Assembly: GCF_000964085.1 (NCBI RefSeq)
Contig: NZ_JZRB01000014.1
Span: 1-64,000, forward strand
Source of the DNA: Luteibacter yeojuensis
Lineage (GTDB): Bacteria; Pseudomonadota; Gammaproteobacteria; Xanthomonadales; Rhodanobacteraceae
DNA: 64,000 bases
Reading direction: 5' to 3'
Below are positions 1 to 8,742 of the stretch, piece by piece. The first letter of the stretch is position 1. The number at the start of each line of letters is the position of its first letter. The notes under the pieces were generated by a model. It was not told the origin of the DNA. It saw only the letters and a program-made list of their open reading frames with translations, and made no database searches. Made by a program: the position numbers and the translations under genes.

Positions 1-82
1 CGGGCCGTAGCGCCGCTTTCGCGACAACCGATGCACTGGGCGGCCCTCCGCTCATGTCGGCGCCAAGGGCCTGCCCACCCCC
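1..82 (-). repeat. Dispersed repeat, copy A (opposite orientation to copy B at 349-430)
   Basis: Read on the plus strand, bases 1-82 match the reverse complement of 349-430 at most positions. Shared blocks include CGGGCCGTAGC and CTCATGTCGGC. Copy A begins at the window edge and probably continues leftwards. No coding sequence is convincing here. Confidence 0.7.
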
Positions 83-348
83 GAGTCGCTACGCCCCGTT
101 TCGTGTGGCAAAAGCCAGTACGGCAGGGCGCCACGCTCGTCCAGCCCCGCCCTTGTGCACGCAGCGCACGGGGCGTTCGCGTTCGTGCGTGCGCGAGCCT
201 TAGACGGGTTGCTGTTACCTGGAAGGGCCTATGCCTGCGAGCACGCCTGGCAAGTGGTCAGCGCTGACCACAGCAGCGCCCCGACCCACCGTTCGTTGCA
301 CACCTCATCAGAAGTTGCTTGTGCCCCATGGAACCGGGCGATTGGAAT

Positions 349-430
349 CGGTGGCGGGTGGGCCCCTGGGGCCGACATGAGTGGAGGGCCGCGTAGCGCA
401 ACGTAGTAGCGAGAGCGGAGCTACGGCCCG
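349..430 (+). repeat. Dispersed repeat, copy B, inside a long imperfect inverted repeat
   Basis: Inverted partner of 1-82. Copy B lies in a larger foldable block: 349-370 pairs with 457-478 at 21 of 22 positions, and 438-456 is a hairpin with the perfect 7-bp stem GGTCCGC/GCGGACC. It resembles an intergenic repeat of REP/ERIC type, but I cannot name the family. Confidence 0.65.
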
Positions 431-773
431 GTCCGAAGGTCCGCGACTGGCGGACCCAGGGGCCCGCCCGCCACCGAATCGCGAAGTGCCACCAGCTAGA
501 GGCGGCGCATGCCGCTAGACCCATGCATTCGCATAAGCGAATGAACCGACGTTGAGGTGCGACACAGCGGCCGACCCCGGAAACGCGCGAAGGAACTTTT
601 CATCGGCGACGCCCCGCAAGTGTGCAAAAAGCGGCCTTGGCAACCTTTGATCTTCACAACTCCACTTTTCGTAAGTGCTTGTTGAACAAGGCGGAAAAGA
701 GGCAGGCCAAACGGCTTTTTGCATCGCAGCGTGACACGCCGCGGTAACAAGGTCTTAATTTGTCACCGGGGAA

Positions 774-804
774 TTAGATCGATCCAAGTTGAAAGCCAAC
801 TTGG
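774..804. promoter_or_regulatory. LacI-type operator candidate, distal, with a downstream hairpin
   Basis: TTAGATCGATCCAA (774-787) is a near-perfect 14-bp palindrome centred on CG, the usual form of LacI/GalR-family operators. The 17-mer TTAGATCGATCCAAGTT recurs exactly at 1025-1041. CCAAGTT (784-790) also pairs with AACTTGG (798-804). That a LacI-family sugar regulator binds here is inference from operator form and from the carbohydrate genes downstream. Confidence 0.55.
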
Positions 805-1024
805 AGGGGTGTGGGGGCCGGCCGGGGAAAGCACCGCCGGGCCTCGCAGGCCAACCATGGGGATGGGGAAGTCGCGACATGTATCCAGAATCTGTCCGTC
901 ATTTCATCGCACCGATCGTCGGCTCTTTCCGCGTGGCCGCAAGCCACGAACCTTTGCAGTAGCGCGTCCGATCGACCTGGAAGTTCCGTTGCCAACGGCC
1001 AGGGCGCTGTTGGTCGTCGCAAAT

Positions 1025-1041
1025 TTAGATCGATCCAAGTT
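1025..1041. promoter_or_regulatory. LacI-type operator candidate, proximal
   Basis: Exact second copy of TTAGATCGATCCAAGTT, 251 bp downstream of the first and about 120 bp before the receptor start codon. Two identical palindromic sites at this spacing fit repression by looping. No regulator gene for it is in the window. Confidence 0.55.
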
Positions 1042-1163
1042 CCAGGAGAGGAGGACGCGTGACGTAATAAATCGCGCTTCTTGCAACGGCGGTCATACGG
1101 GGGATCGCCGGGTTCCGGGGCCCGCGAGGGGGCCTTAAAAAATCATTGAGGGAGATGACACAG

Positions 1164-4100
1164 ATGAATCGTTCGACCCAGTTCTTCAAGCGCAAGCCAC
1201 TATGCGCAGCGCTTGCCACCGCGACCCTGTCGCTCGCGGGCGTCGTGGGCATGCCCACCGCCGCCTTCGCGCAGACCGCCGCGCCTGCCACCACCAACGC
1301 CCAGGCGACGCCGCAGGACACCAGCGACGCGGGTAACTCGCAGGCCGACAAGACCAAGCGCGCCCAGCGCCAGAAGAGCGGCGACCAGACGCCCATCAAC
1401 CTGGATACGGTGGTCGTCACGAGCTACCGCCAGTCGATCGACCAGAACGTGCAGGACAAGCGCGACGCGAACTCCATCGTCGAAGTGATCAACGCGCAGA
1501 ACATCGCGCAGTTCCCGGCGAAGAACATCGCCGACGCGCTGGCGCACGTGCCCGGCGTGGTCATCAGCCGTGAATCGGGCGAAGGCAAGACCGTCAGCAT
1601 CCGCGGCCTGGCCCCGGAACTCACCTACACCCAGTTGAACGGCAACTACGTTGCCTCGGCCGATACCTCGGCCGGCCTCACGCGTTCGTTCAACTACACC
1701 CTGTTCCCCGCCAACATGTTCTCGGACATCAAGCTCTACAAGAGCCTTGAGGCCCGCCTGGACGAAGGCGGCATCGGCGGCAACGTCGACCTGCGCACGC
1801 GCCGCCCGCTCGAGATGGCCGCCAACGAAGGCTTCGTCTCCGGCACGGCCGCCAGCTCCGATAACAGCAGCAAGACCGAACCCCAGGTCTCCGCGCTGTA
1901 TTCGTGGAAGAACAAGGACGAGACGTTCGGTTTCCTCGTCGGCGGCTCGTACCAGAAGCGCCAGGCGAAGACGTACCAGGCTGACGCGACCAGCTGGCAT
2001 TGGTGGTCGGACGATTGCAAGGACCACGACACCTGCACCCAGGCGCCGGTGGATGTCCACGGCAACCCGTACGGCCCTGCGATCAACAACAACATCGACC
2101 TGTGGGGCAATGGCGTGGTCGACCAGGCCGGCCGCCAGTACAACGGCTACTGGATGCCGCAGCAGTTCGCCACGAGCCAGAACGACCTGACCCTGAAGAC
2201 CAAGGGCGCCCAGGCGACGATGCAGTTCAAGCCGAGCGACCACTTCCTGCTGACGGGTAACTACTTCCGCTTCGAACGCCAGCAGACCCAGATCACCAAC
2301 ACGCTCGAGATCCCCGAGTGGGGCCTGCCGAACAACAGCAACTACGCCGACCAGAACGGCCGCCTGCTCGCACCGAACGGCCTCACGTTCGACAAGTCGG
2401 GCACGATCGTCACCGGCGCGAACTACGTGCTGCCGCCCGCCGGCGTCGGCTGTAACTCGCAGACCAACCCGGTCACTGGCGCGGCGCGCCAGGCGGTGGA
2501 TGTCTGCAACACGGAAATCCCCTGGCTCAACGGCAACTACTCCGTCGAGAAGGCCACGTCGCAGACCCTCAACCTTGAAGGTGAATGGGATACCGGTGGC
2601 GCGCTCAGCGGTACGTTCAACGTCGGCCGCACGTGGGCCAAGGGTGGCCCGTCGATCGAACTGGGCATGGCCGCCAAGCCGCGTAACTTCGTCAACGGCC
2701 AGTGGGTGAACGGCAGCAACGGTGCGTCGTGGACCACGACCGGCAATGGCAACACCGGCAAGCCGGGCATCAGCGCCGAGCAGGAAGTGCTGAACAACAT
2801 GCTCGCCGGCGCGGGCCAGGTCGACCTGGGTTCCACCGGTTCGAACATGGTCAACACCACGAACTCGCAGAACTTCGCGCAGGCCGACTTCACCTGGATG
2901 TTCGATAACGGCTGGCTGCAGTCGATCCAGTTCGGTGGCAAGTACACCGATGCCAACGCCGAACAGCAGAGCAACGAAGTGCGCTGGTACTGCAAGGGCA
3001 CGCAGTCGCAGTTCCAGACCTGCGATCCAAACGCCGGCCAGCTGCCCCCGGGCTTCCTGCTGCCGAACTACATCGACGGCGTGAACCACGCGTACGGCGA
3101 CGATATCTTCCCGGCGATCAACTTCCCGGCCTACTACAACCACCTGAACGACACGTACGACCGCGTCCTCTACAACAAGCCGCAGAACAAGTCGTCGATC
3201 GGCGAGAAGATCGCCGCGGCCTACGTGCAGGCCAACTTCGACACCGGCACGGTGCGCGGTAACGTCGGCGTCCGCTTCGTCACCACGAAGCAGGACCTCA
3301 CGGTCGCTAACCAGATCACCACCAACAACGCCACGTACTACCACGACGCGGCCGGCAACATCCTCATCTGCCCGGCCTCGGGCGTGAATGCGGGTGGTGG
3401 TGCGTGCGCCCCGGGCGATTTCCAGTACCTGCCGCGCGAAGTGTCGGTGGTCGAGAACTTCTCGAACTCGACGACGACCAAGCGCTACAACAAGTTCCTG
3501 CCGAGCTTCAACGTCGCGTGGACCATCGCCGACAGCTTCGTCCTGCGTGCCGCCGGCTCGCAGGCCCTGGCCCGCGCGAACTACACCGACCTGGCCCAGC
3601 TGGGCCAGCTGACCAACAACACGCAGGAGTACTACAACGACCGCAAGCAGTTCGGCGCACCCCTGCCGGGCTGGTACGGTTCCGGTGCCAACGCCGACCT
3701 GAAGCCGTTCACGGCCACGCAGTTCGACCTGGCCGGTGAGTGGTACTACGCACCGCACGGCGTGGTCGGCGTCGACCTGTTCAAGAAGAAGGTGAAGAAC
3801 TTCGTCGTCCCGGTCACCGTCAACAACATCAACGTCGATGTTGCCGGCACCCCGACGAACTTCCTGCAGTACAGCACCAACGCCAACGGCCGCTCCGGTA
3901 CGTCGAAGGGCGTGGAAATCTACGCGCAGCACACCTGGGACATGGGCTTCGGCTACATCGTCAACTACACGCTCAACAAGACCAACGAAACCGCGGTCTC
4001 GCTGGGCGATACACAGGTCGGCAAGGCCGAGCTGATCGGTAGCGCGAAGTACGCCGCCAACGTGTCGCTGTTCTATGAAAAGAACGGCCTGCTGCTGCGT

Positions 4101-4373
4101 GCCAGCGACAACTGGACCGGCCGCACCATGCAGGGCCTGGCCACCGGCCTGCCGATCTACGCGCAGCCGTACAAGCAGATCGACCTGAACGGTGACTATG
4201 AGTTCAACAAGCACTTCATGGTCACGGCCTCGATCATCAACTTCAACAAGGCACGCCCGCACACCTACCTCGGTGGCGATACCCGCGCACGCCTGGTCGA
4301 GCTGATGTACCCGGGCCGCCAGTACTACGTTGGCATCACCTACAAGTTCGGTGGCGACAGCGACAAGGAGTAA
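1164..4373 (+). CDS. TonB-dependent receptor (carbohydrate uptake)
   Basis: Outer-membrane receptor of about 1070 residues that would import an oligosaccharide using TonB energy. I chose ATG 1164 because GAGGGAG (1148-1154) sits nine bases upstream; ATG 1155 would touch it. The N-terminus is a signal peptide ending near AAFAQ. It is followed by a TonB box (DTVVVTS), a plug domain (NIADALAHVPGV, SIRGLAPE) and a long beta-barrel ending in GITYKFGGDSDKE. The oversized receptor followed by GH92 and GH2 genes points to mannose-containing glycans as substrate, which is inference. A strong terminator follows, so the hydrolases may be transcribed separately or by read-through. Confidence 0.93.
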   Translation: MNRSTQFFKRKPLCAALATATLSLAGVVGMPTAAFAQTAAPATTNAQATPQDTSDAGNSQADKTKRAQRQKSGDQTPINLDTVVVTSYRQSIDQNVQDKRDANSIVEVINAQNIAQFPAKNIADALAHVPGVVISRESGEGKTVSIRGLAPELTYTQLNGNYVASADTSAGLTRSFNYTLFPANMFSDIKLYKSLEARLDEGGIGGNVDLRTRRPLEMAANEGFVSGTAASSDNSSKTEPQVSALYSWKNKDETFGFLVGGSYQKRQAKTYQADATSWHWWSDDCKDHDTCTQAPVDVHGNPYGPAINNNIDLWGNGVVDQAGRQYNGYWMPQQFATSQNDLTLKTKGAQATMQFKPSDHFLLTGNYFRFERQQTQITNTLEIPEWGLPNNSNYADQNGRLLAPNGLTFDKSGTIVTGANYVLPPAGVGCNSQTNPVTGAARQAVDVCNTEIPWLNGNYSVEKATSQTLNLEGEWDTGGALSGTFNVGRTWAKGGPSIELGMAAKPRNFVNGQWVNGSNGASWTTTGNGNTGKPGISAEQEVLNNMLAGAGQVDLGSTGSNMVNTTNSQNFAQADFTWMFDNGWLQSIQFGGKYTDANAEQQSNEVRWYCKGTQSQFQTCDPNAGQLPPGFLLPNYIDGVNHAYGDDIFPAINFPAYYNHLNDTYDRVLYNKPQNKSSIGEKIAAAYVQANFDTGTVRGNVGVRFVTTKQDLTVANQITTNNATYYHDAAGNILICPASGVNAGGGACAPGDFQYLPREVSVVENFSNSTTTKRYNKFLPSFNVAWTIADSFVLRAAGSQALARANYTDLAQLGQLTNNTQEYYNDRKQFGAPLPGWYGSGANADLKPFTATQFDLAGEWYYAPHGVVGVDLFKKKVKNFVVPVTVNNINVDVAGTPTNFLQYSTNANGRSGTSKGVEIYAQHTWDMGFGYIVNYTLNKTNETAVSLGDTQVGKAELIGSAKYAANVSLFYEKNGLLLRASDNWTGRTMQGLATGLPIYAQPYKQIDLNGDYEFNKHFMVTASIINFNKARPHTYLGGDTRARLVELMYPGRQYYVGITYKFGGDSDKE

Positions 4374-4380
4374 CACTCGA

Positions 4381-4412
4381 GGGGCCGGGCAGATGGACTG
4401 CCCGGCCCCTTT
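4381..4412 (+). terminator. Rho-independent terminator after the receptor gene
   Basis: GGGGCCGGGCAG (4381-4392) pairs perfectly with CTGCCCGGCCCC (4398-4409) around a 5-nt loop and is followed by TTT. It begins seven bases after the receptor stop codon. Confidence 0.85.
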
Positions 4413-4454
4413 CCATTTCAACGGATGAATCCCCGCTCCGTCGAAGGAAAGCAC

Positions 4455-6821
4455 ATGACCATCCCCCCGGCTCGTCACACGCGCCGCGCGCTCTTCATCG
4501 CGCTATCGATGCTCACCCTGGGTGCCGCCGCTGCGGACCAGGCAAAGCACGCCAAATCCTCGCCGTCGACCGCACCGGTCGAAATCGCCAACCCGCTTGT
4601 CGGCACGGCACCGCTGGACAAGCAGGAACTGATCGGCAATGCGCCGCCGCCCGGTGAGCCCGTCTACACCGGCATGACCACGCCAGGCGCGAGCCTGCCG
4701 CAGAGCGCGACCGAAGCCGCGCCCGTCAACATCAACGCCGACCTCGGTTTCGCGACCGGCGTGCCCGTCGCCTACGACTACAACCGCCCCGCCATGATCG
4801 GCTTCAGCGGTGGTGGCTCCACGTACGGCGCGCGCGGCGCACCGATCGTGGCACCCATCGTCGGTGACTGGACCGTACCGCCCGATTACCTGACGTCGTA
4901 CTACGACAAGAAGACCGAAAAAGCCTCGCCGGGTTACTACGCCGTTGATCTCGCCACGTTCCACACCAAGGCGGAACTCACGGCGACGCAATGGACGAGC
5001 CTCATGCGGTTCACCTTCCCGCAGAGCCACCGCTCCAACGTCGTCATCAACCTGCGCCGCGCGGGCGGGGACGTGGAAGTGGTGGACGACCACACCGTGC
5101 GCGGCCAGGCTGCGAGCGGCAAGCGCGATCGCGATACCGATGGCCCGTACTTCGTCGCCGAGTTCTCGCGCCCGTTCACCAGCTTCGGCACGTTCCACAG
5201 CGAAGTGATGATGAAGGGCGAGGGCCTGGGCCGCGAAGACGTACAGGCCGGCCGCCGCAAGATCTCCGGCGACTATGCCGGCGCGTACCTCACCTTCGAC
5301 ACCAAGGCCGGCGAGCAGGTCGTCGTGCGCATCGCGCATGGCCACAGCGCCGAAGAAGCCGACCAGCGCCTGAAGGCCCAGGACAGCGACACCGACTTTG
5401 ACCGCGTGCATGCGAAGGCGCGCGAGAAGTGGGCCGAGCTATTCAGCCGCGTGCAGGTGGAAGGCGGCACGGCGAAGCAGCGCATGCTGTTCTACTCGAC
5501 GCTTTACCACTCGTTCGCCAGCCCACGCATGATCGCCCGCAAGGGTGAGCACTACACGGATTCGCAAGGCCAGGACAAGGTCGCGGATTACGACCACTAT
5601 GGCCCCGTGCCGTACTGGGATACCGGCCGCAACCAGATTGCGTTGCTGATGCTGATGCAGCCGACGGTGGTGCAGGACATCATGCGTTCCGAGCTCGACC
5701 GGGCGCGCGAACGCGGTTACATGAACACCTCGTTCCACGGCGACCATGCCGTGTTCATGTACGACGGTGCGTGGCAGCGTGGCATCGATTTCGATTACAA
5801 CGCCGCGTACGAGTACCTGCGCAAGAACGCCACCGACCCGAAGGGCCCGCGCGGTTACCTTGCCGAGTACGACAAGCAGGGCTGGATCTCCGACGAGATC
5901 CCCGACGGGAACCCGAGCCCGCCGCACGCCGGTGGGAAAGCAGGCGTGGCCACCACGCTGGAATACGCGTGGGACGACCATGCGCTGGCCGACTTCGCCC
6001 GCCGCCTGGGCAAGACCGACGACGCCGCGATGTTCGAGAAGCGCGCCGCCAACTACCGCAACGTGTTCGACCCTTCCGTGGGCTTCATGCGCGGCCGCAC
6101 GGCCGACGGCAAGTGGATCTCGCCGTTCGATCCGGGCGAGCCGTACTACAACTTCATGATGAAGGAAGGCTCGGGCTGGTCGACGCTGTGGCTGGTGCCG
6201 CACGACGTGCAGGGCCTGATGGACCTGCTAGGCGGCCGCGACAAGTTCAACGCCAAGCTCGATGCGTTCTTCTCCACGCCTTATGCGCCCAAGGGCATCT
6301 GCCGCGATTGCACGGGGCTTATCGGCCAGTACGTGCAGGGTAACCAGCCCGACCAGCAGGCGGCCTACCTGTATGCATGGAGCGGCGAGCCGTGGAAGAC
6401 GCAGGAACTCACCCGCCGCATCCTCGCCGAGATGTACGGCAGCGATAGCACGGGCTACGGCTACCCGGGCATGGATGACCAGGGCTCCACCTCGTCGTGG
6501 TATGTGCTCAGCGCCATGGGTTTCTACCCCGTCGACCCGTCGCGCCCCGAATACATCCTCGGCAGCCCGCTGTTCGATCGCGTGCGCCTGACGCTCGGCA
6601 ACGGCAAGGTGCTCGAGATCGTCGCGCGCAACAATTCGGACACGAACAAGTACATCCAGTCTGCGACCCTCAACGGCAAGCCCTGGACCAAGCCCTGGTT
6701 CAGCCACGCAGATGTCGTGAATGGCGCGACGCTGGTGCTCACGATGGGCCCGAAGCCCAACAAGACGTGGGGCAGCGATCCGCACGATGCACCGCCGTCG
6801 ATGACGACGGCCAAGAACTAA
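4455..6821 (+). CDS. Secreted GH92-family alpha-mannosidase-like glycoside hydrolase
   Basis: About 788 residues with a signal peptide (RRALFIALSMLTLGAAAA). Start ATG 4455 has AAGGA six bases upstream; the in-frame ATG at 4425 lacks a site. The C-terminal half has the GH92 signature SSWYVLSAMGFYPV followed by YILGSPLFD, and YDGAWQRG and GSGWSTLW lie in the catalytic barrel. GH92 enzymes are calcium-dependent exo-alpha-mannosidases. The usual catalytic block (NEDCGQMS type) appears here as GMDDQGSTSSW and the N-terminal domain is atypical, so this is a divergent subfamily and its specificity is uncertain. It lies between the receptor and a GH2 gene, which starts 11 bases after its stop. Confidence 0.85.
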   Translation: MTIPPARHTRRALFIALSMLTLGAAAADQAKHAKSSPSTAPVEIANPLVGTAPLDKQELIGNAPPPGEPVYTGMTTPGASLPQSATEAAPVNINADLGFATGVPVAYDYNRPAMIGFSGGGSTYGARGAPIVAPIVGDWTVPPDYLTSYYDKKTEKASPGYYAVDLATFHTKAELTATQWTSLMRFTFPQSHRSNVVINLRRAGGDVEVVDDHTVRGQAASGKRDRDTDGPYFVAEFSRPFTSFGTFHSEVMMKGEGLGREDVQAGRRKISGDYAGAYLTFDTKAGEQVVVRIAHGHSAEEADQRLKAQDSDTDFDRVHAKAREKWAELFSRVQVEGGTAKQRMLFYSTLYHSFASPRMIARKGEHYTDSQGQDKVADYDHYGPVPYWDTGRNQIALLMLMQPTVVQDIMRSELDRARERGYMNTSFHGDHAVFMYDGAWQRGIDFDYNAAYEYLRKNATDPKGPRGYLAEYDKQGWISDEIPDGNPSPPHAGGKAGVATTLEYAWDDHALADFARRLGKTDDAAMFEKRAANYRNVFDPSVGFMRGRTADGKWISPFDPGEPYYNFMMKEGSGWSTLWLVPHDVQGLMDLLGGRDKFNAKLDAFFSTPYAPKGICRDCTGLIGQYVQGNQPDQQAAYLYAWSGEPWKTQELTRRILAEMYGSDSTGYGYPGMDDQGSTSSWYVLSAMGFYPVDPSRPEYILGSPLFDRVRLTLGNGKVLEIVARNNSDTNKYIQSATLNGKPWTKPWFSHADVVNGATLVLTMGPKPNKTWGSDPHDAPPSMTTAKN

Positions 6822-6831
6822 GGACAAACGG

Positions 6832-8676
6832 ATGATGCGATACACCCTCCTCGCCGCCGCGCTCGCCCTGGGCGCCACGGCGACGGCCACCGCCGCCGAC
6901 CAGCCCGCCACGTGGAGCGGCAAGCCCGCCGTGCTGGCCACGCCCTGGACCACCAAGGTGGACCCGAAGAACGCGCTGCCCGAATACCCGCGCCCGCAGC
7001 TCGCGCGCCCCTCGGCGGCCCAGCCGCGCTGGATGAGCCTCAACGGGCTTTGGGAATTCGCCGGTGCCGACAAGGCCGCCGCGCCCACGTTCGGCAAGGC
7101 GCTCAGCGAAAAGGTGCTGGTGCCTTACCCGATCGAGTCCGTGCTCTCCGGCGTGCAGAAGCACAGCGACTACATGGTCTACCGGCGCATGGTGGATATC
7201 CCCGCTGACTACACGGCCAATGGCCAGCACGTGCGCCTCAACTTCGGCGCCGTGGCCGACGACGCCACCGTGTACGTCAACGGCAAGCAGGTGGCGAAGC
7301 ACCAGGGCAGCTACACCTCGTTCGGCGCGGACATCACCGCGGCGCTGAAGCCGCAGGGCCAGCAGGAAATCGTCGTGGCCGTGCATGCGCCGGTCGATGG
7401 CGAAAACATCATGGTGGGCAAGCAGCGCCTGAAGCCCGAGGGCATCTTCTACACCCCGGCCTCGGGTATCTGGCAATCGGTGTGGCTCGAGCCCGTGCCC
7501 GCCGCCAGCCTCGCCCAGCTCGAGTTCACGCCGGCGGCGTCGCTCGATGCCTTCACCGTCAACGCGAAGGTCGATGGCGCCGCCAAGGGCGGCACGCTGC
7601 ACGTCGTGGCGTATGCCGATGGCAAGCAGGTGGGCGAGGCCAACGGGCCGGTAGGCAAGCCGCTGCGCCTTGCCGTGCAGCAGCCGCACCTGTGGAGCCC
7701 CACCGACCCCTTCCTCTACACCTTCAAGGCCACCCTCGACCAGGGCGGCAAGAAGGATGAGGTGGAAAGCTACGCCGGCCTGCGCACCATCGCGATCAAG
7801 AAGGTGGGCAAGTTCAATCGCATCGTGCTCAACGGCAAGCCGACGTTCCTGCTCGCCACGCTAGACCAGGGCTACTGGCCCGACGGCATCCACACCGCGC
7901 CCACCGATGACGCGCTGAAGTTCGATATCCAGAAGACCAAGGATTTCGGCTTCAACACCATCCGCAAGCACATCAAGGTGGAGCCGGCACGCTGGTACTA
8001 CTGGGCCGACCGCATCGGCCTCATGGTGTGGCAGGACATGCCCGCCATGCCCAACGGCCACAACGACAAGATCAGCGAGGCCGACAAGGCGCGCTTCCGC
8101 AAGGATGTCACCGCCATCGTGCAGCAGCTGAAGGGCACCACGTCGATCATCGGCTGGATCCCCTTCAACGAAGGCTGGGGCCAGTGGAGCATCCCGGCCG
8201 CCGGCGAGCTCTCGACGCTGATCAAGAAGGTGGACCCGAGCCGCATCGTCAACGCGCGTAGCGGTTACAACTGCTGCGACACCAAGGGCGACGTGCATGC
8301 CGGCGACATCATCGACGTGCACGACTACCAGGGCCCCGGCCTGCCGAGCCCCGACGCCACCCGCGCCTCCATGGATGGCGAACATGGCGGCCTGACCCTG
8401 GGCGTGGCCGGCCACGTGTGGCCGAACACCGCCATCAACCCCTACGGCGACGTGAAGGACGCCGCGGCGCTCAACGCGGGCTACGTGGCCAACACCGCCG
8501 TGCTGCGCGACAAGGGCCCGGCCGTGGGCATGTCGGGCAGCGTCTATACGCAGATCACCGACGTGGAAGGCGAGCACAACGGCCTGTACACCTACGATCG
8601 CCAGGTCGAGAAGGTGGACGAAGCCAAGGTGAAGGCGATCAACGAGGCCACCATCAAGGCTTTCGAGACGCCGTAA
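6832..8676 (+). CDS. Secreted GH2-family glycoside hydrolase
   Basis: 614 residues with an N-terminal signal peptide (LLAAALALGATATATAA). The order is a sugar-binding jelly roll (VRLNFGAVADDATVYVNGK), an immunoglobulin-like domain (LAVQQPHLWSPTDPFLY) and a TIM barrel with KHIKVEPARWYYWADRIGLMVWQDMP and PFNEGWGQW. The glutamate of NEGWG is the likely acid/base residue. The subfamily is beta-galactosidase/beta-mannosidase-like; the substrate cannot be fixed from sequence. It follows the GH92 gene after 10 bases, so the two are almost certainly co-transcribed and probably act in sequence on a glycan imported by the receptor. Confidence 0.88.
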   Translation: MMRYTLLAAALALGATATATAADQPATWSGKPAVLATPWTTKVDPKNALPEYPRPQLARPSAAQPRWMSLNGLWEFAGADKAAAPTFGKALSEKVLVPYPIESVLSGVQKHSDYMVYRRMVDIPADYTANGQHVRLNFGAVADDATVYVNGKQVAKHQGSYTSFGADITAALKPQGQQEIVVAVHAPVDGENIMVGKQRLKPEGIFYTPASGIWQSVWLEPVPAASLAQLEFTPAASLDAFTVNAKVDGAAKGGTLHVVAYADGKQVGEANGPVGKPLRLAVQQPHLWSPTDPFLYTFKATLDQGGKKDEVESYAGLRTIAIKKVGKFNRIVLNGKPTFLLATLDQGYWPDGIHTAPTDDALKFDIQKTKDFGFNTIRKHIKVEPARWYYWADRIGLMVWQDMPAMPNGHNDKISEADKARFRKDVTAIVQQLKGTTSIIGWIPFNEGWGQWSIPAAGELSTLIKKVDPSRIVNARSGYNCCDTKGDVHAGDIIDVHDYQGPGLPSPDATRASMDGEHGGLTLGVAGHVWPNTAINPYGDVKDAAALNAGYVANTAVLRDKGPAVGMSGSVYTQITDVEGEHNGLYTYDRQVEKVDEAKVKAINEATIKAFETP

Positions 8677-8727
8677 GCGCTTCGGCAGGGATGGGCAGGG
8701 GTGTCGTAGCCCCTGAGACCGGATTGG

Positions 8728-8741
8728 CGTACATTTGTACG
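8728..8741. promoter_or_regulatory. Palindrome abutting the radical SAM start codon
   Basis: CGTACATTTGTACG has perfect 6-bp arms (CGTACA/TGTACG) around TT and ends one base before ATG 8743. It occupies the place of the ribosome-binding site and could be an operator that blocks transcription or translation. No known consensus was matched with confidence. Confidence 0.45.
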
Positions 8742-8742
8742 C

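Larger units (their letters stand above)
83..1163. other. About 1.1 kb without a supported gene: repeats, then the receptor promoter region
   Basis: Open frames here lack a plausible ribosome-binding site and recognisable domains, and several lie antisense to repeat copies. The right half carries two copies of a 17-bp operator-like sequence upstream of the TonB-dependent receptor gene. The left part holds repeat copy B and its hairpins. Confidence 0.6.

Noticed and set aside
83-720. Short open frames of 60-90 codons at the left edge
   Set aside because: They lie in or beside repeat copies, have no ribosome-binding sites and show no protein-like composition.
1200-4478. A 1092-codon open frame antisense to the TonB-dependent receptor gene
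   Set aside because: High-GC codon bias leaves the opposite frame open; it has no domain pattern or ribosome-binding site, and the plus-strand receptor is unambiguous.
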